Position numbers and translations under genes: made by a program. The notes under the pieces are model-generated. The model worked only from the letters and a program-made list of their open reading frames with translations. It did no database searches and was not told the origin of the DNA. Shown here piece by piece: positions 8,938 through 17,444 of a stretch of 64,000 nucleotides of DNA. Origin of the DNA: Algoriphagus terrigena DSM 22685 (GTDB lineage: Bacteria; Bacteroidota; Bacteroidia; Cytophagales; Cyclobacteriaceae); contig NZ_AUBW01000024.1 of NCBI RefSeq assembly GCF_000429445.1, positions 25,580 through 89,579 on the forward strand, read 5' to 3'. Position 1 is the stretch's first letter; each line of letters begins with the position of its first letter.

Positions 8938-8959
8938 AATCTGGAAAGAATTGGGAATC
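8938..8959 (-). promoter_or_regulatory. Second copy of the 22-bp element, upstream of response regulator
   Basis: It is 21/22 identical to 6656-6677 (the difference is G for C in 'GGAAAGAATTGGGAATC'). It ends 20 nt before the response-regulator ATG, where a bound autoregulator would sit near the promoter or leader. Confidence 0.55.
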
Positions 8960-9146
8960 CGGAATTTTCGGAGCGGAACAAACCTCACTAAAAGGGCTTC
9001 AACGACGAATTCCCAGTGAGAATTTGTGATCCTATTTGAGTTGGAACTCTCTTTTCACGCCTTGGACGTTGGTAGTCACAGGACCATCTTTGGATTCTGA
9101 CCGATCTCTCTTACTTTTTTTGATGTCTATTCCCTAATTTAACCCC

Positions 9147-9953
9147 ATGCACCGACGTCCTTTTCTCCAAAAAATCAGCCTACTCGGCTCTTCAATCATG
9201 ATCCTGCCTTTTATTTCCTACGGGAAAATGGACTTCCCAAAAGCCACCCGTCTCAAGTTCATCACTGCCTCCGACGGACACTTTGGCCAGCCCGAGACTG
9301 ATTTTGAGGGCTCCCATCGACAGCTGCTCGAAGCCATCAACAAGGAGGAAAACGTCGATTTTGTGGTTTTCAACGGAGATCTGATCCACGACGAACCCAA
9401 GTGGATGCCCGAGGTGAAGAAGGTATATGACGCGCTAAAAGTACCCTACTACACCACCAGAGGCAATCATGACCGAGTTTCGGATGCAGTCTGGGAGCAG
9501 ATCTGGGGGCGGCCGGACAATTTTAGTTTGGTCAGCAAAGAACAGTATGGAGTGATATTGGCCAGCTCTTCCAATGAAGAAGGGAAATACCTATGCGTCG
9601 ATGCAGGATTTCTGAATACCGAACTGGAAAAATTCAAAGACCTCTCCCATGTCTTCCTTTTTGTCCACATCTCCCAAAACGACTGGACACGGCACGGCAT
9701 CCCCTGTCAGGAGATCTTGGATCTGATCGCCAGCTATCCTAATGTAAAGGCCACTTTTCATGGGCACGACCACGACGTGGACGGGATCATGCTATATAAG
9801 AAAAAGCCCTTTCTCTGGTCAGGCCATTTTGGAGGCAGCTGGGGAAATCCTTTTCCAAGCTATCGGGTAGTCGAAGTCGGCGAAGACGGCAAGACCATCA
9901 CCTACCTCAAGACGGTGAAAGACGGAACGATCCTTAATGGGAACAATCTGTAA
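9147..9953 (+). CDS. Exported calcineurin-like metallophosphoesterase
   Basis: This 268-residue protein opens with a Tat-like signal (MHRRPFLQKISLLGSS...). The metallophosphoesterase motifs follow in order: 'TASDGHFG' (D-x-H), 'VVFNGDLIHD' (GD), 'TRGNHDRV' (GNHD), 'LFVHIS' (H) and 'FHGHDHDV' (GHxH). The metal ligands of the calcineurin fold are all present. It probably hydrolyses phosphomono- or diesters in the periplasm. It begins the plus-strand sugar gene series, which runs in the same direction, but a 128-nt gap to the next gene leaves co-transcription open. Confidence 0.88.
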   Translation: MHRRPFLQKISLLGSSIMILPFISYGKMDFPKATRLKFITASDGHFGQPETDFEGSHRQLLEAINKEENVDFVVFNGDLIHDEPKWMPEVKKVYDALKVPYYTTRGNHDRVSDAVWEQIWGRPDNFSLVSKEQYGVILASSSNEEGKYLCVDAGFLNTELEKFKDLSHVFLFVHISQNDWTRHGIPCQEILDLIASYPNVKATFHGHDHDVDGIMLYKKKPFLWSGHFGGSWGNPFPSYRVVEVGEDGKTITYLKTVKDGTILNGNNL

Positions 9954-10081
9954 AGTGAAACCAACTGGCTTTTTTCGCAGCTTTTCACACCCTTTCAATC
10001 GCTTACATCAGGACATAGACTTCTCAAAATTCTTTTATCTTGGCTTCTTAAGCTCAAAGACCCAATTTACCTACCTCACCT

Positions 10082-11014
10082 ATGCAATACCGGACACTTG
10101 GAAAAACCGGCCTCGAAGTCTCAATTCTTGGCTTTGGAGCGTCTCCGATGGGAAATGTATTTGACCCTGTCGACGAAAGCGAGGCAATTGCGACCGTCCG
10201 TTACGCCTTGGACCATGGTGTCAATTTCTTCGACGTCTCCCCTTTTTACGGCTTGACACTGGCAGAATCCCGATTGGGAAAAGCATTGGAAGGCAAGCGA
10301 AAAGACATCATCCTGGCAAGCAAATGCGGACGCTACGACCTGCAGGACTTCGATTTCTCCAGAAAGAAAATACTCCAAAGCATCGACGAATCCCTCGCTC
10401 GGCTAAAGACCGATTACCTCGATCTTTTTCAGTTACATGACATCGAGTTTGTGGACAAACAAATCATCCTTGAGGAAGCAGTGCCGGCGATTCAGGAGGT
10501 GGTAGCTTCCGGCAAGGCGCGATTTTGGGGGATCACAGGTTTGCCGGTTCGATACCTGGCTCAGATCACAAGGGAAACCAACACAGACACCGTCCTTTCC
10601 TGGGGACATTACAACTTGCTGGAGGACGAGATCAATGATGAACTCGTTCCACTCTCTGCCGAGATGGGCTTTGGCTTGATGAATGCCGCTCCGCTGATGC
10701 AGCGGATTCTTTCCGATGGAAACCTGCCACCCTGGCATCGCTCTCCAGACGAAGTCAAGGCCTTGCAGCCTGTGTTGCTAGGGCTTTGTAAAACCTTTGG
10801 GGTAAGGCTGAGCGATGTGGCTTTGCGCTACGCGATGGATCATCCAAGGATCGCCACGACCCTTGTGGGCATGTGCGAACTCGATGTGGTCAAGCAAAAC
10901 GTTGCCGCCGTCGACTTTGAAATCCCCGTGGAATTATTGCAGAAGATCGAATCCCTCGTCGCTCCGGTCAAAAACAGGATGTGGTTTGAAGGAAAAGAGG
11001 AGAACAATATTTAG
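10082..11014 (+). CDS. Aldo/keto reductase (L-galactose/L-fucose dehydrogenase-like)
   Basis: This 310-residue protein starts MQYRTLGKTGLEVSILGFG, the standard AKR N-terminus. Catalytic D, Y, K and H positions are seen in 'GVNFFDVSPFYG', 'DIILASKCG' and 'LDLFQLHDIEF'. The spacing and the 'DKQIILEEAVPAIQEV' segment resemble plant L-galactose dehydrogenase and bacterial L-fucose/D-threo-aldose 1-dehydrogenases, which oxidise the sugar to its lactone with NAD(P)+. The C-terminus 'VKNRMWFEGKEENN' also fits that group. Its neighbours (zinc dehydrogenase, epimerase, RhaM-type mutarotase) support a role in 6-deoxy- or L-sugar catabolism. It is cytoplasmic, with no signal. Confidence 0.85.
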   Translation: MQYRTLGKTGLEVSILGFGASPMGNVFDPVDESEAIATVRYALDHGVNFFDVSPFYGLTLAESRLGKALEGKRKDIILASKCGRYDLQDFDFSRKKILQSIDESLARLKTDYLDLFQLHDIEFVDKQIILEEAVPAIQEVVASGKARFWGITGLPVRYLAQITRETNTDTVLSWGHYNLLEDEINDELVPLSAEMGFGLMNAAPLMQRILSDGNLPPWHRSPDEVKALQPVLLGLCKTFGVRLSDVALRYAMDHPRIATTLVGMCELDVVKQNVAAVDFEIPVELLQKIESLVAPVKNRMWFEGKEENNI

Positions 11015-11060
11015 TAGCAAGATTTTAGTATCAAGTATCAAGACGCAAGTATCAAGATGC
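11010..11060. repeat. Dispersed intergenic repeat, 'AGTATCAAG' family
   Basis: The stretch contains AGTATCAAG words in series (TTTAGTATCAAGTATCAAG, then CAAGTATCAAGATGC). Related words recur at 37904-37935, 38606-38640 and 55040-55087, always between genes. Confidence 0.7.
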
Positions 11061-11142
11061 ATTGGGTACTACTTGGATCTAACCAAGACATAATAAGTAG
11101 AAATAGGGCAGATTTGGGTTAGAGATCACTCCACGCTTGCCC

Positions 11143-11171
11143 TCGTATTTCGTAAATCGTAATTCGTAAAT
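11143..11171. repeat. Dispersed intergenic repeat, 'TTCGTAAATCGTAATT' family
   Basis: The motif TTTCGTAAATCGTAATTCG recurs, in either orientation, at 13119-13143, 37045-37074 and 37145-37174. All copies are intergenic. Confidence 0.7.
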
Positions 11172-11264
11172 AGATGAAATCGAGCATGAATCAAACGTCA
11201 CAAACTGGGATGATTATCAGCCATGCGAGATTCCATGTGGCCATTGAAAATAAATTATGAACTC

Positions 11265-12290
11265 ATGAAAGCACTTTTTCTTACCGAAGTCGGAAAATCA
11301 GAAGTCCGCGAAATCGAAAAGCCATCACCGAAAGCCGGAGAAGTCCTCCTGGAAGTAGGCATGGTGGGGTTTTGCGGCGGAGACATGAATGGCTTCAAAG
11401 GCCTCTTTCCACTTCAGGAATACCCAAACATTCTGGGGCATGAGGTCGGAGCTACAGTCCTTGGCTATGGCACCGATGTGCCGGGCACCATCCAAATTGG
11501 CGACAAGGTCACGCTTTACCCCTACTTGGCTTGCGGTACCTGCGTGGCTTGCCGAAAAGGTCGTCCCAATGCCTGTAAAACCAACAAAACCATGGGAGTT
11601 CGTCGTCCCGGCGCCATGACCAGATACATTTGCGCGCCTTGGAAAGATCTCTTTATTTCCAAAAAACTCAACCTACGCGAATTGGCCTTGGCAGAACCCT
11701 TGACGGTAGGATTTCATGCCGTCAGCCGGGGAAGAGTCACTGCAGAAGACTGCGTCGCCGTGATCGGCTGCGGGATCGTCGGACTGGGTGCCGTCGCCTC
11801 TGCGGTCAACCGAAACGCTACGGTAATCGCGATCGATTTGGATGACTCCAAGCTGGAAATCGCCCGCAAGATCGGCGTCGCCCATACCATCAATCCTTCC
11901 AAGGTTGACCTGCATGAAACCTTGCAAGCGCTCACCAATGGCGATGGGCCGGATGTGATCATTGAAGCCGTGGGCAGCCCGATGACTTATCGAAGTGCGG
12001 TAGAGGAAGTTGCCTTTCTCGGCAGGGTGGTGTGTATCGGCTATGCGAAGGCCGCAGTGGAGTTCAATACCTCACTTTTTGTCCAAAAGGAAATCGAAAT
12101 CCTGGGATCAAGAAACTGTGTGGGAAAAGTGGATTTCCCAGAGGTAATCTCCTATCTGGAAGCCGGAAAATTCCCCGTTGAGGATGTCATTTCAAAGGTC
12201 ATTTCCATCGACGAAGGGCCCGAAACTCTAAAATCCTGGTCGGAAAATCCCCAGGGCATCATCAAGATTATGATTGACTTTGACAGATAA
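11265..12290 (+). CDS. Zinc-dependent medium-chain alcohol/polyol dehydrogenase
   Basis: This 341-residue protein starts MKALFLTEVGKSEVREI; the ATG at 11223 was rejected because it adds an unrelated leader. It has the catalytic-zinc region 'FCGGDMNGF' and 'LGHEVGA' (Cys and His-Glu), the structural-zinc loop 'CGTCVACRKGRPNAC', and a Rossmann domain 'VIGCGIVGLGAVA' with D in 'AIDLDDSK' for NAD+. This places it with sorbitol, L-idonate and L-galactonate dehydrogenases. In this cluster it probably oxidises a sugar alcohol or aldonate hydroxyl. The next gene starts 3 nt after its stop, so the two are co-transcribed. Confidence 0.9.
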   Translation: MKALFLTEVGKSEVREIEKPSPKAGEVLLEVGMVGFCGGDMNGFKGLFPLQEYPNILGHEVGATVLGYGTDVPGTIQIGDKVTLYPYLACGTCVACRKGRPNACKTNKTMGVRRPGAMTRYICAPWKDLFISKKLNLRELALAEPLTVGFHAVSRGRVTAEDCVAVIGCGIVGLGAVASAVNRNATVIAIDLDDSKLEIARKIGVAHTINPSKVDLHETLQALTNGDGPDVIIEAVGSPMTYRSAVEEVAFLGRVVCIGYAKAAVEFNTSLFVQKEIEILGSRNCVGKVDFPEVISYLEAGKFPVEDVISKVISIDEGPETLKSWSENPQGIIKIMIDFDR

Positions 12291-12293
12291 GCT

Positions 12294-13115
12294 ATGATCC
12301 GATCTGCCGTCACCATCAATTTGGTTGACACCATGAGCTCTGGGCCTTGGATCTACTGGCATGACTTAGAGGGAAGCCTGCGAAAAGCTGCTGAACTAGG
12401 CTTTGACGGGGTAGAACTCTTTACACGCTCAGGAAATGACCTGGATATCGAACACCTGCGCCAAAGGCTGGATCACTATGGGCTGTTAGTCGCAGCCGTG
12501 GGTACCGGGGCGGGAAAAGTGCTCCATGGCTTGACCCTGACTGATCCCGATCCGGAAATCCGGAAAAAGGCCATTTCCTTTATCTCAGACATGATTTCCT
12601 TTGGTGCAAAGTTTGGTGCTCCGGCGATCATCGGCTCCATGCAGGGAAGCTTTGGATTGGGTACGGGCCCAAGATTAGAGCATGGATTTCAGCACTTTTG
12701 CGAAGGGTTAGATATCTTAGGTGAACAAGCCAAAGAAGAAGGAGTGTTCCTGTTGGTCGAGCCACTGAATCGGTATGAAACTTCAGGATTCAATTACGTT
12801 TTCGCCTTTGACAACTTTCAGCCCTACCTGAAGACCAGAAACGTAAAAGTATTGGCAGATCTTTTCCACATGAATATCGAGGAGGAAAATCTGGCTCAAG
12901 CCGTTTTGGATTATGGAAAGCACATTGGGCACGTACATTTCGCGGATTCTAATCGCCGTCCAATGGGTTTGGGTCATACTGACATGACGCCAATCGCGGA
13001 AGCGCTGAAGGAGATCGGCTATTCAGGTTATGTCTCAGCGGAAGCGTTTCCCTACCCGAATCCGGAAGCTGCGGCGGAGCAGACGATTAGGGAGTTCCGC
13101 AAGTATTTTAGATAA
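12294..13115 (+). CDS. Sugar phosphate isomerase/epimerase-family TIM barrel
   Basis: This 273-residue protein belongs to the AP-endonuclease-2/xylose-isomerase-like family. The metal ligands of the D-tagatose/D-psicose 3-epimerase fold are visible: E in 'LLVEPLNRYE', D in 'VLADLFHMNIEE', H in 'IGHVHFADSNR' and E in 'VSAEAFPYPN'. These enzymes epimerise or isomerise ketoses or related keto acids with Mn2+. It follows the zinc dehydrogenase by 3 nt, so a product of that enzyme could be its substrate. It is cytoplasmic. Confidence 0.87.
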   Translation: MIRSAVTINLVDTMSSGPWIYWHDLEGSLRKAAELGFDGVELFTRSGNDLDIEHLRQRLDHYGLLVAAVGTGAGKVLHGLTLTDPDPEIRKKAISFISDMISFGAKFGAPAIIGSMQGSFGLGTGPRLEHGFQHFCEGLDILGEQAKEEGVFLLVEPLNRYETSGFNYVFAFDNFQPYLKTRNVKVLADLFHMNIEEENLAQAVLDYGKHIGHVHFADSNRRPMGLGHTDMTPIAEALKEIGYSGYVSAEAFPYPNPEAAAEQTIREFRKYFR

Positions 13116-13118
13116 TTT

Positions 13119-13143
13119 GATTTACGAGAAACGATTTACGAGG
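13119..13143. repeat. Copy of the 'TTTACGA' intergenic repeat
   Basis: It reads GATTTACGAGAAACGATTTACG, a direct doubling of GATTTACGA. It belongs to the family at 11143-11171 and 37045-37074 and begins 4 nt after the epimerase stop codon. Confidence 0.65.
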
Positions 13144-13214
13144 GGCTGAATAGAATTGAGGCTCCGGACTCTGGGGACTTTACCACCTTCCATCCTTACC
13201 ATTTTCAACTTATA

Positions 13215-13272
13215 AAAATATCGAACATCGAACCAGCCTGCGGCGGGCAGGTGCTGAATTTCGAACGCCGAA
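13215..13272. repeat. Intergenic repeat with GC hairpin
   Basis: AAAATATCGAACATCGAACC is followed by a hairpin (CCTGC..GCAGG, about 13238-13252) and then ATTTCGAACGCCGAAG. The TATCGAACA/TTCGA words reappear in reverse orientation at 37018-37042 (CGATGTTCAGTGTTCGATAT). It separates the epimerase from the mutarotase gene. Confidence 0.6.
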
Positions 13273-13335
13273 GTGAGGGCCAACCTTACAACTTTTGAAC
13301 TTTACCACCTTACAACTGACAAAAATCTTAATTCC

Positions 13336-13677
13336 ATGCAACGCTTCTGCCTCACCCTTGACCTGATCGACGATCCCGAATCCATTCGCATCTATGAGCA
13401 ACACCACGCTCCCGGCGCGGCTTGGCCACAGGTCACCCAGCACGACATCGACTGCGGGATTCTGAACATCGAGATCTTTCGCACCGGCAACCGGATGTTT
13501 ATGATCTTGGAGACAGTGGATGAGTTTACCTTCGAGAAAAAAGCGGAGCAGGACGGAGCCAACCCCATCATCGCCAAATGGGAGGAGCTGATGTGGGGCT
13601 TTCAGCAGCCAATTCCCTGGGCCAAACCGGGGGAGAAATGGGTGTTGATGGATCGGATTTTTAAGTCTGGATTGTGA
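13336..13677 (+). CDS. L-rhamnose mutarotase-family protein (RhaM/FucU-like role)
   Basis: This 113-residue protein starts MQRFCLTLDLIDDPESI; an upstream in-frame start at 13273 lies in repeat DNA and was rejected. The family signatures are 'IYEQHHAPGAAWP', 'CGILNIEIFRTGNRMFMI' and the tail 'KWEELMWGFQQP.PWAKPGEKW', all typical of the DUF718/RhaM dimeric alpha/beta barrel. These proteins interconvert alpha and beta anomers of L-rhamnose; homologues in L-fucose clusters act on L-fucose. Together with the AKR and dehydrogenase it points to a 6-deoxy-L-sugar or L-galactose-type substrate. A decayed second copy lies at 14453-14696. Confidence 0.9.
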   Translation: MQRFCLTLDLIDDPESIRIYEQHHAPGAAWPQVTQHDIDCGILNIEIFRTGNRMFMILETVDEFTFEKKAEQDGANPIIAKWEELMWGFQQPIPWAKPGEKWVLMDRIFKSGL

Positions 13678-13788
13678 TCTATTCCTCAGAGGTGAAATGC
13701 ATTAAAATAAAATAAAACATTAATTAGTTCAAATATTTGCTTTCCCCATATCGAAGGTTAATTTCGTTTTCAAGTTAATTCACCCAAA

Positions 13789-14418
13789 ATGAAAACAATA
13801 CTCAACAAAATAGTTTTTGGAGGTTTATTTATTTTTCTTTCCTGGAAAGGATTTGACGGTCTCATCATCAACCTTTTTCACAGTGACACCAAGACCTTCG
13901 ACATCTCTCAACTTGAACAACTGAGTATGGTTAACGAAAGAAACATTGACATCATCAATGGCATTCCGTACAAAGAAGATTTCATTTATTTTCAGGAAAA
14001 CCAATTCTCGGCTGTGGATATTATATATCCTTTGATGAGTAGCAAACAAGCTGAAAAACATTATAACGATGAACCGATAAAGGTCAAAGTATTGGTTAGG
14101 CTGAATAACCAAACTCGAGATTGTCTCACTTCTGGCGATTGTCTTCCAATCGACAGTGCCTCCGTGAATGGACTCGTAAAATCAGGCTTAGAAAATTTGA
14201 GTGAAGATGATTTCAAAGCTATTGAAACAGATTTATTGAAACTGGACAAAAATGTTATTCTACTAGAGCCTAATGAAAAACCAATTATCTGGTATTGGAA
14301 CTTGGCAATGTTTGTCGTTGGAACAATATTCGGAATTGCAATTCTAAAGTCTTTTTTTCGGCGAGCCAATAGCGTAGAAGAATATTGGATCATGGTGACT
14401 GAGAAAGACCAAAGTTGA
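13789..14418 (+). CDS. Hypothetical protein with two membrane segments, AT-rich
   Basis: This 209-residue protein starts MKTILNKIVFGG. One hydrophobic helix lies at about 8-28 and another at about 166-190 ('WNLAMFVVGTIFGIAILKSFF'), with a probable extracytoplasmic domain of about 135 residues containing a CLTSGDC pair. I do not recognise the family. Its base composition is clearly more AT-rich than the neighbouring catabolic genes. It sits exactly between an intact mutarotase gene and a truncated mutarotase copy, so it may have arrived with the duplication. Confidence 0.7.
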   Translation: MKTILNKIVFGGLFIFLSWKGFDGLIINLFHSDTKTFDISQLEQLSMVNERNIDIINGIPYKEDFIYFQENQFSAVDIIYPLMSSKQAEKHYNDEPIKVKVLVRLNNQTRDCLTSGDCLPIDSASVNGLVKSGLENLSEDDFKAIETDLLKLDKNVILLEPNEKPIIWYWNLAMFVVGTIFGIAILKSFFRRANSVEEYWIMVTEKDQS

Positions 14419-14452
14419 CAAAATGATTCCACTTGGAAATTAACATTCACAA

Positions 14453-14696
14453 AGTCTCCCGCATGACATCGACTTTGTGATTCTGAATATAGAAATCTTC
14501 CTTACCGGCAACCGGATGTTTATGATCTTGGAGACGGTCGACGAATTTACCTTTGAGAGAAAAGCCGAGCAGGACTCCGCAAACCCGGTCATTGAAAATG
14601 GGAGGAGTTGATTTGGGATTTCAGCAGCCGATTCCATGGGCTAAACCGGGGGAGAAATGGGTGCTGATGGATCGGATTTTTAAGTCGGGGTTATAG
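14453..14696 (+). pseudogene. Truncated, frameshifted copy of the RhaM-family mutarotase
   Basis: The DNA from about 14453 to the TAG at 14694-14696 matches codons 34-113 of the intact gene at 13336-13677 almost base for base in places. Identical stretches include ACCGGCAACCGGATGTTTAT and AAACCGGGGGAGAAATGGGT. The first 33 codons are missing. One base is lost in the run corresponding to ATCGCCAAATGG (here ATTGAAAATGG), shifting the frame. No start codon serves the fragment. It is a decayed tandem duplicate. Confidence 0.88.
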
Positions 14697-14756
14697 GGAT
14701 GTTCGGGATTTGCAATCCAGTATGCTAGACCTATCATACCCGTATTTTCAACAAAA

Positions 14757-16205
14757 TTACTCAGCAGTCTTTGCCGCCAATTTCAGCTTTCTGTTCAGTA
14801 CTTTGATGGGAATTTTATACCCCAGATCAATCGCAAAGCCATTGATGCTGCCAGTGCTTTCGACTGAGATCGGCGTCCCGTTGACCACGTAGTTTGCATG
14901 GATCTTCACCAAATCAGGGGACGCAAAGTTTTTGGAAAGCTTAAAAGTCAGCAAACTGGAGTTGAAAACACTCATCTCAACCAGAACCCCGGCATTGAAA
15001 GCAAACCTGCCATGCGTGAGTTCTCTATCTGAATATGCTTCGCTGGTGTATTCAAATTCCTTTCCGTAGATAATTGCACCTCCCTTGCCAGATGAAGTAA
15101 ACCAGGAATTGCTCTGATCTTTTAGCATAAAATACGTACTGAGACTGGGCCCGATTCTTAACGAGTTTCGATCATTAAGCGCGATTTGGTACTTGATAGT
15201 AAGTGGGATCACAGGCATATTGTAAGGCTCCCAGCTCATAATCACCGCTTCTATTCCCTCGAAGTCGATTTGATAGTTGGCGTTGTAGGTAAAATTCCCG
15301 AAGCCTGATTCCAGAGAAAACCCATTCCGATAATAACCCAAAACAGTCTGAAACTGGCTGCTGGAATTGGAATACCCATAGTCGTTAGAAAGTGGATTCT
15401 CCCTACTTCTCAGGCCCCCATACGCCATAAAATACCAGCCATCTTCCAAGGAAAGTTCGTGCTTCAGCAATTTATTATCGTTGTAAAGCCGCTTTGGGGC
15501 TCGGCTCATCGTAGTCTTCATATTCACGCCATTGATCCCATATCCCAGAAAAAGCCCGACATAGGAACCTCTACTTTTGACCGACAGTACATTCTCTATG
15601 CGTTCATTGTATCGGACGGGCGCATTCATCTGATCCATCACCCAGAGCCCCTGCTGATATCTCAGACCTCCGAAAAAATAATTCCCTCTGCGGTTATAAA
15701 TCTTGGTGCCGCCTTCCAGTCTTATTCCCATTCCAATATCAGACATGGATCTGACCCCAAGCGGAATCCCGTCCCATTCATTGTCACTTTCATAGATATC
15801 CAGAACCGCAGGACTTTTCATCAAACTAAGGCTCGGCTGGAGATAGAGATTTCCCCAGGTTTTTCGCACTCCCAAAGCGATCAGCGGAATCCCCGCGGTC
15901 GAATAACCTGTAATCTGCAGCGTATCTATTTGTCTGGAGTAGGCATAAGTCCCCAGCTCTCGCTTGAAAAACTCCAGCTGGGCACTGAACTGCCAGTCGT
16001 TTTTCAGCCCCCAAAGAAAACTGGATCCGATATGCCAACTAACCTGATTGCTTGGGGATATGTTATAGTTATTCGGGGTAACTTCATAGTTCAAAAGTGC
16101 CTTGGATGGCCCGCCATATAGCTCGATTGCAAACTTCTCCTGAGAGAAACTTCCTGATACACAGCCGAAAAATGCGAAAGCGAAAAATAGCGTTGATCTA
16201 TTCAT
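14757..16205 (-). CDS. Outer-membrane beta-barrel protein with two similar barrel halves
   Basis: This 482-residue protein has a Sec signal (MNRSTLFFAFAFFGCVSGSFSQ) and alternating hydrophobic strands throughout. Two halves look related: 'GIPLIALGVRKTW..LYLQPSLS' in the first and 'VIPLTIKYQIALNDRNSLRIGPSLS' in the second, and each half begins with an aromatic-Gly-Gly segment ('IELYGGPS', 'FMAYGGLR'). It resembles PorT-like outer-membrane proteins in general layout, but the family is not certain. It is the last gene of the minus-strand sugar-acid series, 75 nt after the symporter gene, and its role there is unknown. Confidence 0.7.
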   Translation of the reverse strand: MNRSTLFFAFAFFGCVSGSFSQEKFAIELYGGPSKALLNYEVTPNNYNISPSNQVSWHIGSSFLWGLKNDWQFSAQLEFFKRELGTYAYSRQIDTLQITGYSTAGIPLIALGVRKTWGNLYLQPSLSLMKSPAVLDIYESDNEWDGIPLGVRSMSDIGMGIRLEGGTKIYNRRGNYFFGGLRYQQGLWVMDQMNAPVRYNERIENVLSVKSRGSYVGLFLGYGINGVNMKTTMSRAPKRLYNDNKLLKHELSLEDGWYFMAYGGLRSRENPLSNDYGYSNSSSQFQTVLGYYRNGFSLESGFGNFTYNANYQIDFEGIEAVIMSWEPYNMPVIPLTIKYQIALNDRNSLRIGPSLSTYFMLKDQSNSWFTSSGKGGAIIYGKEFEYTSEAYSDRELTHGRFAFNAGVLVEMSVFNSSLLTFKLSKNFASPDLVKIHANYVVNGTPISVESTGSINGFAIDLGYKIPIKVLNRKLKLAAKTAE

Positions 16206-16280
16206 AGCATGAAAATAAAAATAAAGTCACACTATAAACTAATTAAATACTCCTTTTATTGTAGTCGTTTTTAAAAATAA

Positions 16281-17363
16281 TTATCGCTCTTTCACTTCCC
16301 TTTTATGCCAGTAAGAAGCCAAGATCGACCCTGAGATATTCATCACCGGACCAAAAACTGCCGCAGCTAAGCCTACGGTGGCGATCTTGCCCATCTCTTT
16401 GGCAATTCCCGAGGCCAATCCGGCGTTCTGCATACCGACCTCAATGGCTACGGTGCGGCAGTCCTTTTCACTCATTCTACATAGTCTGGCAAACCAATAC
16501 CCGATCGAATAGCCAGAAAAGTTGTGTATCAAAACCAAGCCAATCAACAGTAATCCAATGTCCAACAAGGCATCCCGCCCAGCTGCTGTGATCACGACGA
16601 TAATCAAACCAATCCCGATCATGGACACGAGCGGCATGGCTTTGTCCAGCCAGCCAGATTTGCCTCTGAAGATCTTATTGAAGATCAGACCGGCCCCAAT
16701 CGGGATGATGATCATCTTGAAGATATCCCACATCATCTTCACCAAGTCGATCTCGATATACTGTCCTGCCAGCATTTTCATCAAAAAAGGCGTCATCAGC
16801 GGCGCCAGCATCGTGGTCACCGCAGTCAGCGTGATGGAAAGCGCCAAATTGGCTTTCGCCAGATAGGTCATCACATTACTGGCCAAGCCGCTCGGAGAGC
16901 TTCCGATCAAAATCAGACCGGCGGCAATCTCAGGCGGCAAGCCACTGAGCCAAGCCAAGGTCACACCCAGCAAAGGCATGATCAGAAACTGTGCTCCTAC
17001 TCCTATCAGCACGGCCTGGGGAGTCTTCACAACCCCGGCGAAGTCTCGGATACTCATCGATGTCCCCATCCCGAACATGATCACCTGGATCAGTGGAGTG
17101 ATCAGATTGGTGAATTTGTAACCGTTGTACTCTTGGAAAAACCCAGGGTAAAACATTGCCATGGTCACGGCCGCAAGGATCATCAGCGAATAGGTCAAGC
17201 CCCTGAGCGACTCATAGCCCCGACTTCCGATCCCCAGCAAGACGAAGAATAAGATCAAAAGCGGGCCTGTCCAATCGGTAAGGGAACTTGCCCACGCTCC
17301 GAGACTGAGAAGCAAAACAAAAAAAGAACTGTAGAGGAAGTAAGAATAGGTTTTTGGATTCAA
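16281..17363 (-). CDS. BASS-family Na+-coupled organic anion symporter
   Basis: This 360-residue protein has about ten membrane segments. The two crossover motifs of the bile acid:sodium symporter fold are present: 'LIGSSPSGLASNVMTYLAK' and 'AIEVGMQNAGLASGIAK'; the E and Q in the latter correspond to sodium-site residues of bacterial ASBT homologues. BASS members carry bile acids, pyruvate (plant BASS2) or other keto acids. Here it follows genes for exported dehydratases and pyruvate-type aldolases, so uptake of pyruvate or another 2-oxo acid product across the inner membrane is a reasonable inference. Substrate specificity cannot be read directly. Confidence 0.87.
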   Translation of the reverse strand: MNPKTYSYFLYSSFFVLLLSLGAWASSLTDWTGPLLILFFVLLGIGSRGYESLRGLTYSLMILAAVTMAMFYPGFFQEYNGYKFTNLITPLIQVIMFGMGTSMSIRDFAGVVKTPQAVLIGVGAQFLIMPLLGVTLAWLSGLPPEIAAGLILIGSSPSGLASNVMTYLAKANLALSITLTAVTTMLAPLMTPFLMKMLAGQYIEIDLVKMMWDIFKMIIIPIGAGLIFNKIFRGKSGWLDKAMPLVSMIGIGLIIVVITAAGRDALLDIGLLLIGLVLIHNFSGYSIGYWFARLCRMSEKDCRTVAIEVGMQNAGLASGIAKEMGKIATVGLAAAVFGPVMNISGSILASYWHKREVKER

Positions 17364-17444
17364 AACTGAGGTATTTTGGGTGATGTAAAATATAGAAAAT
17401 CTCCGTCGAAAAGCATTCGCCAGCCGACGGAGATTAGATTGAAC

